Positions 49,652 to 59,030 are shown, counted from the stretch's first letter. The stretch: DNA of 64,000 nt from Alphaproteobacteria bacterium (GCA_015232335.1 JADFZV010000001.1:1-64000); one strand, 5' to 3'. Notes: generated from the sequence alone by a model not told the origin. Made by a program: numbers and translations.

Positions 49652-51519
49652 GCGGGCTTCTCCATGTAGGTGCGGTGCCAGGTTTGAAACATCATCAGGG
49701 TAAAAATCCGGAAAGCATGCTCGGCTTTGCCAGTTTGGTGCTCTTCAAGGATTTGAGCGATATAGGCCTGGTCGAAGAGTCCATGTGCCGCCAGCGCCGC
49801 CGGACTTAGCAGGTCTTCAAGAGCCGTATCAAGCTGTCCGCGCAGCCAGACATGGTTGGGTTGCACGAAACCTTCCTTGGGGCGTTCGATAATCTCGCGC
49901 GGGAGATGACGAGCAGCGACAAGTCTTAATAGATATTTCAGAACGGATCCTTTTATTTTCAGGCGACCGGGAATGCTGGCTGCAAATTCAGCGATCCGGT
50001 AATCCAGGAATGGGGATCGCGCTTCGATGCCATGGGCCATGGACAAACGGTCGCAAAAGGCCAGAACCTCACCCGGCAGCGACGTTTGAATATCCAAATC
50101 CAAGAGGGCGTTCAATTCGTCTGTGGCCGACGATTTATTGAACAACTGATGCAGGTATTCCACCGTATCCGTTTTTGCAACCGAACGCCCAGCCGGGGTA
50201 TCGAGCAATTGTTGTTTATCCGGCTGGGCAAAAGCCCCGAACCGGGCTCGAACCTGCCAGGGCGCCAAGCCCTCGAAGGAGCGCAGATAGTCAGGGCGGT
50301 CTGCAAAGGGGGCCAGATCAGCTACGGCGTAGGGATCGGCACACCCCGCCGCACGCGCCTTCGCAAGATTGCTTAAGGGCCAAATCAGCCTGTGGTGGCC
50401 ATAGCTTGCGAACTGATCGTCGGCTCCATCACCGGTCAGCACGACCTTGACATGCTCCTTGACATAATCCGTCAGGAAATAGGTTGAGACGGCCCCCGAG
50501 AAGGGTTGATCAAAATATTTGGCGATCTTGGGCAGACTTACCGCCAGATCGTTGGCTGAAACAATATGCTCGTGATGATCGGTTTCAAACTTGCGCGCAA
50601 GAAGCTGGGCGAAATGGATATCTTGCTTGTCGGCCGGCTGATCGGCATAGCCCATAACGAAGGTGTGAAGATGGCCTGAGTTCAATTGGCGCATCATGGC
50701 GACGACAAGCGACGAATCGATGCCGCCGGATAAATACGCGCCAACCGGCACATCCGAACGCAGCCGAACCCGCGTGGCATCAAGAATGAGTGCCTCAAGC
50801 TGATCGCAGAGCGTATTTTCATCAAGTGAACTGGGGTGGGCAAAATCAAGTGACCAGTACTTTTGAATTGACGGGTCGCCACCTTGTTCCCACACCAGAA
50901 CATGTGCCGCCTGCAAGGCATGTATGCCTTGGTAAATGGTCATAGGCTCCGGAACATAGCGCAGGGTCAGATAATGCGAGAGGGCCTCTTCGTTGGTCTT
51001 TCGCTGATGCCCGGGCCAGCAAAGAAGGGATTTTATCTCCGAGCCAAAGACGATCCTTCCGTCCCCAGTCTGCGTCCAGTATAGCGGTTTGACGCCCAAA
51101 CGGTCACGCGCCAGGACCAGCCGCTTCTTTCCCTCGTCCCACAAAGCCAGCGAGAACATACCGTTCAGACGGCTTAAAAAAGCTACGCCATGCTCTTCGT
51201 ATAAATGCAAGAGAACTTCTGTGTCGGAATGGCTGGCCAACTGGTGGCGACCGCTTTTGATCAAGCTGTCGCGCAATTCCAGGTAATTGTAGATTTCACC
51301 GTTGAAGACGATCCAGACGGAAGCGTCTTCGTTGTGCATAGGCTGTGCGCCGGTTTCAAGATCGATAATCGACAATCGGCGATGGGCCAGATTCATCTGC
51401 CCATCGGTCGAGACATAACAGCCCGCTCCGTCGGGGCCTCTGTGCGACACGAGATCGCGCATCGTCTCCAGGAGGCCTGGCGCAGGAGAAGTGCCAGAGA
51501 AACCGGCAATCCCGCACAT
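49621..51519 (-). CDS. Asparagine synthetase-like glutamine amidotransferase (copy 3)
   Basis: The 632-residue enzyme has Cys2 (MCGIAGFSG), HRGPDGAG, FNGEIYNY and the PP-loop SGGIDS (264-269) followed by GDGADDQFASYGH. In the long radical SAM/ATP-grasp operon it probably amidates a carboxyl group of the product, using glutamine as ammonia donor and ATP for activation; the acceptor is unknown. One base separates it from the upstream ATP-grasp gene, so the two enzymes may act in sequence. Confidence 0.9.
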   Translation of the reverse strand: MCGIAGFSGTSPAPGLLETMRDLVSHRGPDGAGCYVSTDGQMNLAHRRLSIIDLETGAQPMHNEDASVWIVFNGEIYNYLELRDSLIKSGRHQLASHSDTEVLLHLYEEHGVAFLSRLNGMFSLALWDEGKKRLVLARDRLGVKPLYWTQTGDGRIVFGSEIKSLLCWPGHQRKTNEEALSHYLTLRYVPEPMTIYQGIHALQAAHVLVWEQGGDPSIQKYWSLDFAHPSSLDENTLCDQLEALILDATRVRLRSDVPVGAYLSGGIDSSLVVAMMRQLNSGHLHTFVMGYADQPADKQDIHFAQLLARKFETDHHEHIVSANDLAVSLPKIAKYFDQPFSGAVSTYFLTDYVKEHVKVVLTGDGADDQFASYGHHRLIWPLSNLAKARAAGCADPYAVADLAPFADRPDYLRSFEGLAPWQVRARFGAFAQPDKQQLLDTPAGRSVAKTDTVEYLHQLFNKSSATDELNALLDLDIQTSLPGEVLAFCDRLSMAHGIEARSPFLDYRIAEFAASIPGRLKIKGSVLKYLLRLVAARHLPREIIERPKEGFVQPNHVWLRGQLDTALEDLLSPAALAAHGLFDQAYIAQILEEHQTGKAEHAFRIFTLMMFQTWHRTYMEKPAWPPQATACA

Positions 51520-51520
51520 G

Positions 51521-52588
51521 CTAAGCTTCCGAGGGCATGATTCGGCCTTCCTCGGTCCGTTTCAGCGACTGCAACTCACTCATGCCGGTATCTGGCAGGA
51601 AAAGCTCCTCCCAGAAACGCAGCACCGAGCCGGGGTGGATTTGCGGCTGGGCAATCTCTTCCTTCAGGGCGAATAGGCGCAGTGCCATTTCCACATCATT
51701 ATATCCGAAGTGATAGCGCAACCCCACTGTCCCGGAAAAACGGGCGTTGATTTCGAAACAGACCGGGTGGCCCTGCCTTAACCTGAACTGAAAATTGATC
51801 GGGCCCTGGGCGCCGAAGGCTTCTCCCCATGATCTGACATTTGCAATATATGCCTCGTTAAGGCAGGGAGAAACGCGATAGGAGGTTCCTTGCAGCAATT
51901 CCCGCTGCATCACCAGCAGAGCGCGGACATGGCCGGCTGAATCGCACAGCACCGTTGCCGTGAACTCCTCGTGGTCATCGCCGATATATTCTTGCACGAT
52001 GCCCTGTTCGCCAAGCTTTGCCGCCGCTGCGAAAAGCTCGCTCATTTGCGTTGCCGTCACCACATCGCGACTGGCGAAGCCGTGGCGCGGCTTGACAATC
52101 AGGGGAAGTCCGATTTCTTCAGCCAATCTCTTGACTGCCTCTGCATTGCTGGCCAGAACTGTTTTGGGATGTGGAATCCCCTTTTCCAGGCACCACGCCG
52201 CAGTGGCCCATTTGTCATGAGCGCTTTCCACGGCCCGGGCGGGTGCTACCAGAACGCAGGCCCCTGTCTGCGCTTCGATGACTTCCTTATGCTGAGATAG
52301 ATGAATTGTTTCGGCATCGGCGCCCACTAGAACGATGTCGATCTTTTCCTCGCACACGATTTGAACCAAGCGCGACGGGAAGGACGGATCGCTTGCTTTC
52401 GGCACCACATATCCGCGATCAACGCCGAACAATCCGACAGCGCCAGGTAGGCAGTCCGTTCCCACGACCCAGGATGCCAGCTTGCACGCGGACAACGCCT
52501 TTAAAATCCCCTGACCAACATTGCCGCCGACCCCAGTCACCAGAACCCGGATTTTGCCTTGCTGATTTCCTGCCCAGTTCAATTTCAT
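51521..52588 (-). CDS. ATP-grasp ligase
   Basis: The 355-residue protein has an N-terminal pre-ATP-grasp domain (RVLVTGVGGNVGQGIL) and an ATP-grasp fold with LPLIVKPRHGFASRDV and a metal-binding EINARFSGT near the end. It resembles carbamoyl-phosphate-synthase-large-chain-like ligases of small-molecule pathways (PylC is one known member), which join a carboxylate to an amine through an acyl phosphate. The substrates are unknown. It overlaps the upstream SPASM gene by four bases and is followed directly by the amidotransferase gene. With the creatininase-like protein it suggests amide formation and trimming. Confidence 0.88.
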   Translation of the reverse strand: MKLNWAGNQQGKIRVLVTGVGGNVGQGILKALSACKLASWVVGTDCLPGAVGLFGVDRGYVVPKASDPSFPSRLVQIVCEEKIDIVLVGADAETIHLSQHKEVIEAQTGACVLVAPARAVESAHDKWATAAWCLEKGIPHPKTVLASNAEAVKRLAEEIGLPLIVKPRHGFASRDVVTATQMSELFAAAAKLGEQGIVQEYIGDDHEEFTATVLCDSAGHVRALLVMQRELLQGTSYRVSPCLNEAYIANVRSWGEAFGAQGPINFQFRLRQGHPVCFEINARFSGTVGLRYHFGYNDVEMALRLFALKEEIAQPQIHPGSVLRFWEELFLPDTGMSELQSLKRTEEGRIMPSEA

Positions 52589-53664
52589 GAGCTTTGCAGC
52601 CCTGCCTTGGCAAAGAGGGCGATGACCTCGGGATTCCTGGGCTTTTTTGTCTGCCAGTCGGGACAGGTCTGACAGAAAGCGGGCAATTCCTCCCAGTTCC
52701 CCGAAGCGTGCGCCACCAAATAGGGAAAGACCCTTCGCTGCCAGACATCGAAAATCGACTCGTGGTTCAGGTCGCCATGAACATGCTTGCCTTCCCAGTC
52801 ATTGATGCAGAAGGGCACCTTGCCATTCTCGTTCACATTGATTGAATCGAAAATCCAGGCGCAGGCATGCCGCTTTTCCTGACCCGTTTTGATTTCGTCG
52901 CTCAGATAGTTGATCCAGGTCATTTTCGGTCGCACGTAAACTTGGACCGGATAGTTTGACCAATAGGCGATGAAGTCATCCTTTTCCTGCTCGTTGACAT
53001 CAAGAACGGCAAACTGAACGGAAATCTGCAGCTTGTCCTTGGCGCGCTCGATGGCGCGGTGCACGTTACGCATGACCGTATCGAAGTTGCCGCCCAAACG
53101 CACTTTCTGCTCGTATGTTTCCTTGGTTGTCGCATCGATGCCGATATAGATTTCGTCCAATCCCGCAGCCATGAGATCGTCGATGCACTTGTCGTCAAGC
53201 AGATTTCCGTTTGTATTTATGGCGGCCCGCTTTAGGCCACGCTCCTTGGCGTAGCGAATCCGCTCGTAGAGACCGATTTTCTTGGAGACCAACGGCTCGC
53301 CGAAATAGCAGAACCACATGCGCACCCAGGGCGCACCCTCCAGTACGTCATCAATGATGCGCTTGGCCAGCGCATCACTCATGCGACCCCATTTGCGGGG
53401 GTTGAATGGCCGGGCACACATGGTGCATCTCAGCTGGCAGTAGGATGAGGTTTCCAAAAGCACCTGATTTGGAAAATACCGCAAGCGGCGAAAGGCCTCC
53501 TCGGGCGATCTTGGTTCCTGACTGCGCAGGAAATTCAGCTCGGTGGGATTGAGCGTTAGAGCATAGCGTTCAAGCAGCTGCATGGACGGCATCTCATTTT
53601 CCGATGCCGTCGGCAAGCTGTCGCCAATTGATCCCGACGCGCCGTATATTGTCCGCATTGTCAT
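52585..53664 (-). CDS. Radical SAM/SPASM-domain protein
   Basis: The 359-residue enzyme has the cluster motif Cys76-x3-Cys80-x2-Cys83 (SSYCQLRCTMC), CYFGEPL contacting SAM and a C-terminal SPASM-like region with HACAWIF, PFCIND and FCQTCPDW. About 65 residues precede the radical SAM barrel, longer than usual. The MTMRT start is used; an ATG two codons later is equally possible. It overlaps the ATP-grasp gene by four bases. The substrate is unknown; oxidation of an amino-sugar or amino alcohol is a reasonable guess. Confidence 0.85.
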   Translation of the reverse strand: MTMRTIYGASGSIGDSLPTASENEMPSMQLLERYALTLNPTELNFLRSQEPRSPEEAFRRLRYFPNQVLLETSSYCQLRCTMCARPFNPRKWGRMSDALAKRIIDDVLEGAPWVRMWFCYFGEPLVSKKIGLYERIRYAKERGLKRAAINTNGNLLDDKCIDDLMAAGLDEIYIGIDATTKETYEQKVRLGGNFDTVMRNVHRAIERAKDKLQISVQFAVLDVNEQEKDDFIAYWSNYPVQVYVRPKMTWINYLSDEIKTGQEKRHACAWIFDSINVNENGKVPFCINDWEGKHVHGDLNHESIFDVWQRRVFPYLVAHASGNWEELPAFCQTCPDWQTKKPRNPEVIALFAKAGLQSS

Positions 53665-53675
53665 TCAACCACCCT

Positions 53676-54449
53676 TTATTGACTGCTCGCCCGCAACAAA
53701 CCTGCCGCCCAGGCGGGAGCTGCTTTGGTACGCCCTATCTGGTTCAGGCGATGGGCGTCGGACCCCTGAACAAAGGCAACGCCATGGCCGCGCAACTTCT
53801 CCAGGAACACCATATATGATTCGACAAACCGAGCTCCGCCCAAACCTTCCGGCCTTACGAACAAATCCCTGCAATGAAACTCGACAGCCGTTTTTTCTGC
53901 CTTTAGCTGTTCTGCCAACTCTTTGATCAGTTGTCCGGGCAGATTTCCAGGCAGTAGCTTTCCCACATAATGTGGAGCCAACTTGGGAAATGCCGAGTAG
54001 ATGAAGGGGTGCACCAGCAAATCCACCTTGATCTGGCTGAGCGCTCTCATCAGAGAGGAAAGTTCGCGCATCAGAAACTGGTCCGGCTCCAGTGTGAAGT
54101 CGCCGCTGACCCATTCTAGCTGGTAGTGGCCCATTGCTAGCGTGACATAGTCGACAAGCGAGCGTATGTCTTCCCGGAAACTGGTATTGCCTGACTGGTC
54201 AAGCAGATCAAGCTCGGCCCCGAGAAAGATTTGGCCTGAAAACAGGTGTCTGGCCTGGTTAATTTCCTCTCGCGAGTCCTTGAAAATTTCTAATGCTGTC
54301 GATGGATGAAGATGATTAACCAGCCCGACTTCATGCAAGCCGTGGCTACCAGCCTCGGCTAAAATGGCATTGGCTGTCATTTCATCTGCCGTGCACGGCG
54401 AATGGTGCAGGTGGATGTGATAATCCGCGTGATGTGCTGACAAGCTCAT
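53676..54449 (-). CDS. PHP-domain metallohydrolase
   Basis: The 257-residue protein begins with the PHP motif DYHIHLHHSP (9-18), followed by VNHLHP (about 44-49), GAELDLLD, AVEFHCRDLF and a C-terminal GSDAH. These supply the three-metal site of PHP phosphoesterases such as histidinol-phosphate phosphatase. It most likely removes a phosphate from an intermediate of the operon. The start at 54449 was chosen because longer frames overlap the carbamoyltransferase, whose stop is fused to this ATG as ATGA. Confidence 0.88.
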   Translation of the reverse strand: MSLSAHHADYHIHLHHSPCTADEMTANAILAEAGSHGLHEVGLVNHLHPSTALEIFKDSREEINQARHLFSGQIFLGAELDLLDQSGNTSFREDIRSLVDYVTLAMGHYQLEWVSGDFTLEPDQFLMRELSSLMRALSQIKVDLLVHPFIYSAFPKLAPHYVGKLLPGNLPGQLIKELAEQLKAEKTAVEFHCRDLFVRPEGLGGARFVESYMVFLEKLRGHGVAFVQGSDAHRLNQIGRTKAAPAWAAGLLRASSQ

Positions 54450-56149
54450 GCAGGTTGCATCCGCTCGTTTCGCTTGGTCAGAAGATAGGGGCCGATGGCC
54501 AGTGCATTCATGCCCGTACCCATGAAGCACTTCAGCGCATCCTCAGGCGTTCGCACAATTGTATCGCCGCGAATGTTGAAGCTGGTATTCAGCAACACGG
54601 GAACGCCATTGCGCTTCTTCATTTCCAATAGCAAGCGGTGCAGCAGAGGATTGCCGTCTCGCTCTATTGTTTGAACGCGGGCCGATCCGTCGACGTGTGT
54701 GACCGAGGGAATGACCTCGCGCTTGTCTTCACGCACCGAAACGATTTCCAGCATGAAGGGACTGGGGGTTTTCCGATCGAAATAATCCGCGACCTCTTCC
54801 AACGGCACAACCGGCGCAAACGGTCGGAACAACTCGCGAAACTTGACCTTGGCATTCACAATGTCTTTGGTGTCTGCCCTGGTCGGATTGGCAAGAATCG
54901 AACGATGGCCGAGGGCACGCGGGCCGAATTCCATCCTTCCTTGGTACCAGCCGACGATCGCGTATTCGGCAAGCAGGGCGGCAACCGAGCTCGCTAGATC
55001 ATCGGGGGACTGGACAAGAATATCCGCAGGCAGGGTTGAAAGAGCCGCCTCGATTTCGTCGACCGTGTGCTCACTTCCAAAGTAGGCATGGGTGATTGGC
55101 GAACGTGAAAACCCGCGCTCCAGTTCCCGGCTTGCCAGAAGTGCCGCACCCAGCGCCAAGCCGGCATCATTGGCCGCTGGCATGACATACAGATCACGAA
55201 AGGGGGTGTTGGCGCAGATGCGTCCGTTCATGCTGCAGTTGAGGGCGACACCGCCCGAGACGCAAACCTGATCGCTTCCGGTAAGGTGATGCAGATGGGT
55301 AAGCTGCTTGAAACAGTTTTCTTCAAGAAGCGCCTGGGCACTACAAGCCAAATCTGCATCACGCTCGGTCAATGTGCTTTCAGAAAGGCGCGCAGGTCCA
55401 AACGCTTCGATGAAGCGATCACTGAACCAGCGGCGGGGATGGCCGTGCTCGTCATTGAGGGCTTGGGTGTGAAAGGTGAAAAAGTCGAGATCGAGCAGGA
55501 CTTCGCCATCCTCGATACGAAATATTCGGCGCATCTGGTCGAGATATTTGGGCTTGCCATAAGGGGCGAGCCCCATGGTCTTGCCCTCGTCACAGGCCGC
55601 CTGAAAGCCCAGAAACTGAGTAACCGCACCATAGTACAGGCCCGGTGAGTGAGGATGCGGCGTACGATGAAGAATGGATATGTCGCTACCTTGTCCATGT
55701 CCGTAGGTCGAGGTCACCCAGTTCCCCATGCCGTCGACCGTGTAAATAGCCGCTTCCTTGAAAGGCGACGAATAGAAGACAGAGGCGGCATGGGCAAGGT
55801 GGTGCTCGGTATGGAAGAGCGGCACGTTTGCAGTCAGGTGCTGTCTAAGCTTCGTTTCAATATCGGATTGTGAAATCGCCTTGGGCGCGTAGGCACCCGG
55901 ATAGCACTGATCCGTGAAGGCGCGCTTGAAACGATTGGTCAGCTCGACATCATTTGCGTAGGCGACGGCACACAAATCCTCCTGGCGAACCCCCGCCATC
56001 TGCAAACAAAAGTCGATGGCCGCTTGAGGAAAGGCCTGACTGTGCTTGTTATGGTCGAAGCGCTCCTGCTCCATGAACGCCAAAAGACGGCCATTTTCAA
56101 CGATGGCGGCACTGGCATCGTGCGAACCGAAATGAATGCCCAGAATCAT
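54446..56149 (-). CDS. O-carbamoyltransferase (NodU/CmcH family)
   Basis: The 567-residue enzyme has the N-terminal Kae1-like domain (LGIHFGSHDASAA, HTEHHLAHAAS at 113-123) and a C-terminal domain ending with VPVLLNTSFNIRGDTI. NodU-type enzymes use carbamoyl phosphate and ATP to place a carbamoyl group on a sugar hydroxyl or antibiotic. Here the acceptor is probably the glycan or small molecule made by this operon; carbamoylated O-antigen sugars are known elsewhere. The frame is complete, with four-base overlaps on both sides (GT2 upstream, PHP downstream). Confidence 0.93.
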   Translation of the reverse strand: MILGIHFGSHDASAAIVENGRLLAFMEQERFDHNKHSQAFPQAAIDFCLQMAGVRQEDLCAVAYANDVELTNRFKRAFTDQCYPGAYAPKAISQSDIETKLRQHLTANVPLFHTEHHLAHAASVFYSSPFKEAAIYTVDGMGNWVTSTYGHGQGSDISILHRTPHPHSPGLYYGAVTQFLGFQAACDEGKTMGLAPYGKPKYLDQMRRIFRIEDGEVLLDLDFFTFHTQALNDEHGHPRRWFSDRFIEAFGPARLSESTLTERDADLACSAQALLEENCFKQLTHLHHLTGSDQVCVSGGVALNCSMNGRICANTPFRDLYVMPAANDAGLALGAALLASRELERGFSRSPITHAYFGSEHTVDEIEAALSTLPADILVQSPDDLASSVAALLAEYAIVGWYQGRMEFGPRALGHRSILANPTRADTKDIVNAKVKFRELFRPFAPVVPLEEVADYFDRKTPSPFMLEIVSVREDKREVIPSVTHVDGSARVQTIERDGNPLLHRLLLEMKKRNGVPVLLNTSFNIRGDTIVRTPEDALKCFMGTGMNALAIGPYLLTKRNERMQPA

Positions 56150-57147
56150 GCGGTCTGGCCTCGAAGTTTGCCTAGTTTCGTCTTCATGGCCTTGAGAAGG
56201 CCGTAAGCAACGCCCGCAACTATGACGTAGCTGTACAGAAGGTGTTGCGCTACCCCCGAGAGCAAACCGAAAAAGCCAAGCTTCTGCCAGAAGAGCTTGA
56301 ACAGGCGTCGCTCATGCCAGAAAAAAGTTAGCATCAATAAAAGCCCCAGATAGGACAACCAGGCCCAGACAAGCCCCCCCAGCAAAAACAGGGGAAAAGC
56401 CGCGCCCAGCAAATGCGCCAAAGCCGTGTTTGCCGTTGTTCCAGCGCCGTCAAAGGCTCTGCGATCATAAAACAGTTCTGCCCATTTGACGGCGCGGATC
56501 CAGTAGACCTTAAGTATTCCGCGAAAGTCTGGAAAATCATGACGGACCATCAAGCCGCCGTCAAAGGCGATGGGATGATGCCGTATAAGCCGATAGCTGA
56601 ACTCGTAATCCTCCACCTCGGCCTTTTTATAGCGTCCATCGAAACCGCCAGAATCCTGAAAGGCCTGGCGGCGCATGGCGCCGATGCGGGTATTGAAACA
56701 GGTGATCGGCTTGGGGTCGCGCAGATAATCCTCGTGCCAACAATATTCGACCAGAGCCTTATAGCCGCAACCAAACGCGTTACGCAGGGGGATGTCGGAA
56801 CACCTTCCGTTCAGACACATCAGTGCATCCGGCTTGGCAAAGTAGGATTTGATCCTCTCCAGCGCCCCTGGCTCCAACCATGTGTCTGAATCCAGAAAGA
56901 CGAGTAGATCATGCTTGGCCTCGGCAACACCACGGTTTCGGGCCAGGGAAGGCCCGCCGTTTCTTTCCATGGTGATGACGCGCGCACCAGCTTCGGTCGC
57001 CAGAGCGGGACTTTCATCAGTGGAACAGTCGTCGATGACCAGCAGTTCGTCATCTGGCGCGTATGCCCGCTGCTCAAGAACGGATCGCACGAGGGCCGTG
57101 ATCGTCTTAGCAGAATTGTAGCAAGGAATGATGATGGAGACATTCAT
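56146..57147 (-). CDS. Glycosyltransferase family 2 with C-terminal membrane helices
   Basis: The 333-residue protein has VSIIIPCYNSAKT, VIDDCSTDES and a metal site in FLDSDTWLEP (about 90-99), plus a CWHEDYL region for acceptor binding. Hydrophobic helices near 243-272 and 293-323 place it in the inner membrane. It probably adds a sugar to a lipid-linked chain. Its ATG shares one base with the stop of the upstream SPASM gene (TGATG), and it overlaps the carbamoyltransferase by four bases. A seven-C run lies in the membrane part (56374-56380). Confidence 0.88.
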   Translation of the reverse strand: MNVSIIIPCYNSAKTITALVRSVLEQRAYAPDDELLVIDDCSTDESPALATEAGARVITMERNGGPSLARNRGVAEAKHDLLVFLDSDTWLEPGALERIKSYFAKPDALMCLNGRCSDIPLRNAFGCGYKALVEYCWHEDYLRDPKPITCFNTRIGAMRRQAFQDSGGFDGRYKKAEVEDYEFSYRLIRHHPIAFDGGLMVRHDFPDFRGILKVYWIRAVKWAELFYDRRAFDGAGTTANTALAHLLGAAFPLFLLGGLVWAWLSYLGLLLMLTFFWHERRLFKLFWQKLGFFGLLSGVAQHLLYSYVIVAGVAYGLLKAMKTKLGKLRGQTA

Positions 57148-58166
57148 CAGGACCGGCCCTTCAACTTATTCAGTCCCAGATACTGCTCGGCATACGGCAA
57201 AAGCTTGCGCAGCGTCATGGCATCGAGCACGGTCTGGCCCATGAGATTGGGCAGGGTGAAATATCCCTTTTCGGGGAAACTGCATCCTTTGCACAGGGAA
57301 ATATCTCCGTGGCGCCGTTCCCGGTGGGTCTGGCGGGCCTGACGAATGGCCTGATCGTGCCAGACTTCTGCCACACTCTGCTGGGATACGTCGCCCAGAG
57401 GCTGGGTGGCATCGTAGTCAAAGCAGCAAAACTGCACTTTTCCGGTCCAGGAAATGGCCATCATGTTCCACAGGAAATAGCAGGGCGTGCGCTTGTACTC
57501 GATATCCTTGGGCGCCACGAAGGTGTCAAACAGCGGCTTGATGCGAAAGACGTCGATTTGTCCGATTTCATCGGCGGTGAAACAGTCTTTTTGATACTGC
57601 ACGTCGTTCTGATTGGCGTCTTGCAGGATCAGCTGAACAACGACATGCAGCTTGCTTCTTGCCTGCTTCTTAGCTTGCAAAAGGGTGCGACAATTTTGCA
57701 AGGTCCTTTCGAAATCGGCTCCACGACGGACGGATTCGTAGGATTCTGCCGATGAACCATCGATGGCCAGGATCAACTGATCGACGCCGCACGAAACCAG
57801 GTCGCGCGCCCTGTCCTCGGTCAGCGCCGTGGCGTTTGTCGACAGGCAGGTGCTGAGGCCCTTGGCTTTCGCATATTGAGCATATTCAGGGAAGTTCTTG
57901 ACCAGCGTCGATTCGCCCAGGCCGTAGAGATACACCAGCTCGGTCTTTCCGGCCACTTCATCGATAATCTTCTTGAACAGCTCGAGCGGCATCACACCCA
58001 CTTCGCGGGTCATCTTGCCATGCGGGCACATGATGCAATCCAGGTTGCAGTGATTGGTGATTTCCGTCGAAATCATCTGGGGATAAAAAGCCGCGCTCTT
58101 GCGCAGACCCCAATAATCCAGCGTCGACTGCAATCTGTTTTTAAGACTCATAACCGAAAACCCCAT
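57147..58166 (-). CDS. Radical SAM/SPASM-domain protein
   Basis: The 339-residue enzyme has Cys40-x3-Cys44-x2-Cys47 (NHCNLDCIMC), YLYGLGESTL for SAM contact and a SPASM-like C-terminus with PCYFLW, FCCFDYD and CKGCSFPEKG. It is the third SPASM enzyme in the window. MGFSV at 58166 was used; MSLKN five codons later is possible. It stands near the start of the long minus-strand operon, one base overlapping the GT2 after it. The substrate is unknown and no precursor peptide was found. Confidence 0.87.
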   Translation of the reverse strand: MGFSVMSLKNRLQSTLDYWGLRKSAAFYPQMISTEITNHCNLDCIMCPHGKMTREVGVMPLELFKKIIDEVAGKTELVYLYGLGESTLVKNFPEYAQYAKAKGLSTCLSTNATALTEDRARDLVSCGVDQLILAIDGSSAESYESVRRGADFERTLQNCRTLLQAKKQARSKLHVVVQLILQDANQNDVQYQKDCFTADEIGQIDVFRIKPLFDTFVAPKDIEYKRTPCYFLWNMMAISWTGKVQFCCFDYDATQPLGDVSQQSVAEVWHDQAIRQARQTHRERRHGDISLCKGCSFPEKGYFTLPNLMGQTVLDAMTLRKLLPYAEQYLGLNKLKGRS

Positions 58167-58182
58167 GCGCCGTGCCCGGGCG

Positions 58183-58905
58183 TCAATCGTAATGTACGCC
58201 CTTGATACGCGCCATCACGATGCGCAGAGCGTAGCGCATGCCATGGAACAAGAAATTCGTCAAGTTCGGCGCCGATTTCGAGATGCCCTCATTGCGCTCG
58301 GCCAGCACATAGGGGATCTCGAAGATCCGAAGACCTTTCAATTGCGACCGGTGAACCAGCTCGATAAAAAATTCGCCGTACCCGGTAGGAATGGGCAGGA
58401 CCGCATCCAGAACCTCGCGCCGGATAACCACGAAGTTCGAGGAGAAGTCCTTGACCGCTCCCCTCAGCACCATTTGGGCAAAGGCATTCATCGCCCGGCT
58501 GGCCATAACGCGCGTCCAATGCCGTCGATCACCGCCCCCCGGCACAAAGCGCGAGGCCAGCACCATGTCGTATTGCTGTAGCGCCTCGATCATTTTCGGC
58601 AGCAAGGGCGGCAGCATCCAGGCATCGGCATCGATCCAGCCGATGAAGGGCGCTTTCGCCTCGATGATACCGCGCATGATCGCCGAGGCCAGACCGCGAT
58701 CACGCGTTCTGCGCACCAGGCGAATACGGTCGTCCTTCATGGCGGCGACCCGATCAGCCGTCCCGTCCGTCGAAGCGTCGTCGACCACCACCACCTCGCC
58801 GTCCGGCAGGTAGTTGAACAATTCCTGGATCAGGGCGACGATGCTTTCGGCCTCATTAAAGGTCGGCACGATGATCGACACGGATGGATTTAGGGGCTGG
58901 CTCAT
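58183..58905 (-). CDS. Glycosyltransferase family 2 (polyprenyl-phosphate sugar synthase-like)
   Basis: The 240-residue enzyme has VSIIVPTFNEAESIV, VVDDASTDGT and a DxD-like GWIDADAWMLPP, with FSSNFVVIRREVL and FIELVHRSQL further on, as in DPM1/GtrB-type transferases that make polyprenyl-phosphate sugars. No long membrane helix is present. The ATG at 58905 matches the family N-terminus, although the ribosome binding site is weak and longer starts exist. It is the first gene of the 13-gene minus-strand operon. Confidence 0.85.
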   Translation of the reverse strand: MSQPLNPSVSIIVPTFNEAESIVALIQELFNYLPDGEVVVVDDASTDGTADRVAAMKDDRIRLVRRTRDRGLASAIMRGIIEAKAPFIGWIDADAWMLPPLLPKMIEALQQYDMVLASRFVPGGGDRRHWTRVMASRAMNAFAQMVLRGAVKDFSSNFVVIRREVLDAVLPIPTGYGEFFIELVHRSQLKGLRIFEIPYVLAERNEGISKSAPNLTNFLFHGMRYALRIVMARIKGVHYD

Positions 58906-59030
58906 AGAACCACAGATGTTAAAAGGGATGCCGGGGTGCAAGGCAGGCCGCATTATGGCCGACCTCGCCTTAAAGGGAAACCTGGATTCCAAAAGCGAAA
59001 ATGCCGCGTGTAGGGGGGGATGGGGCCCGA

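Noticed and set aside
44077..58905. Mycofactocin-like or other peptide-modifying (RiPP) cluster, because of SPASM enzymes and a creatininase homologue
   Set aside because: No precursor peptide, PqqD-like binding protein or MftA/MftB-type gene was found, and the only larger gap (46210-46318) has no convincing small gene. Sugar-type enzymes dominate.
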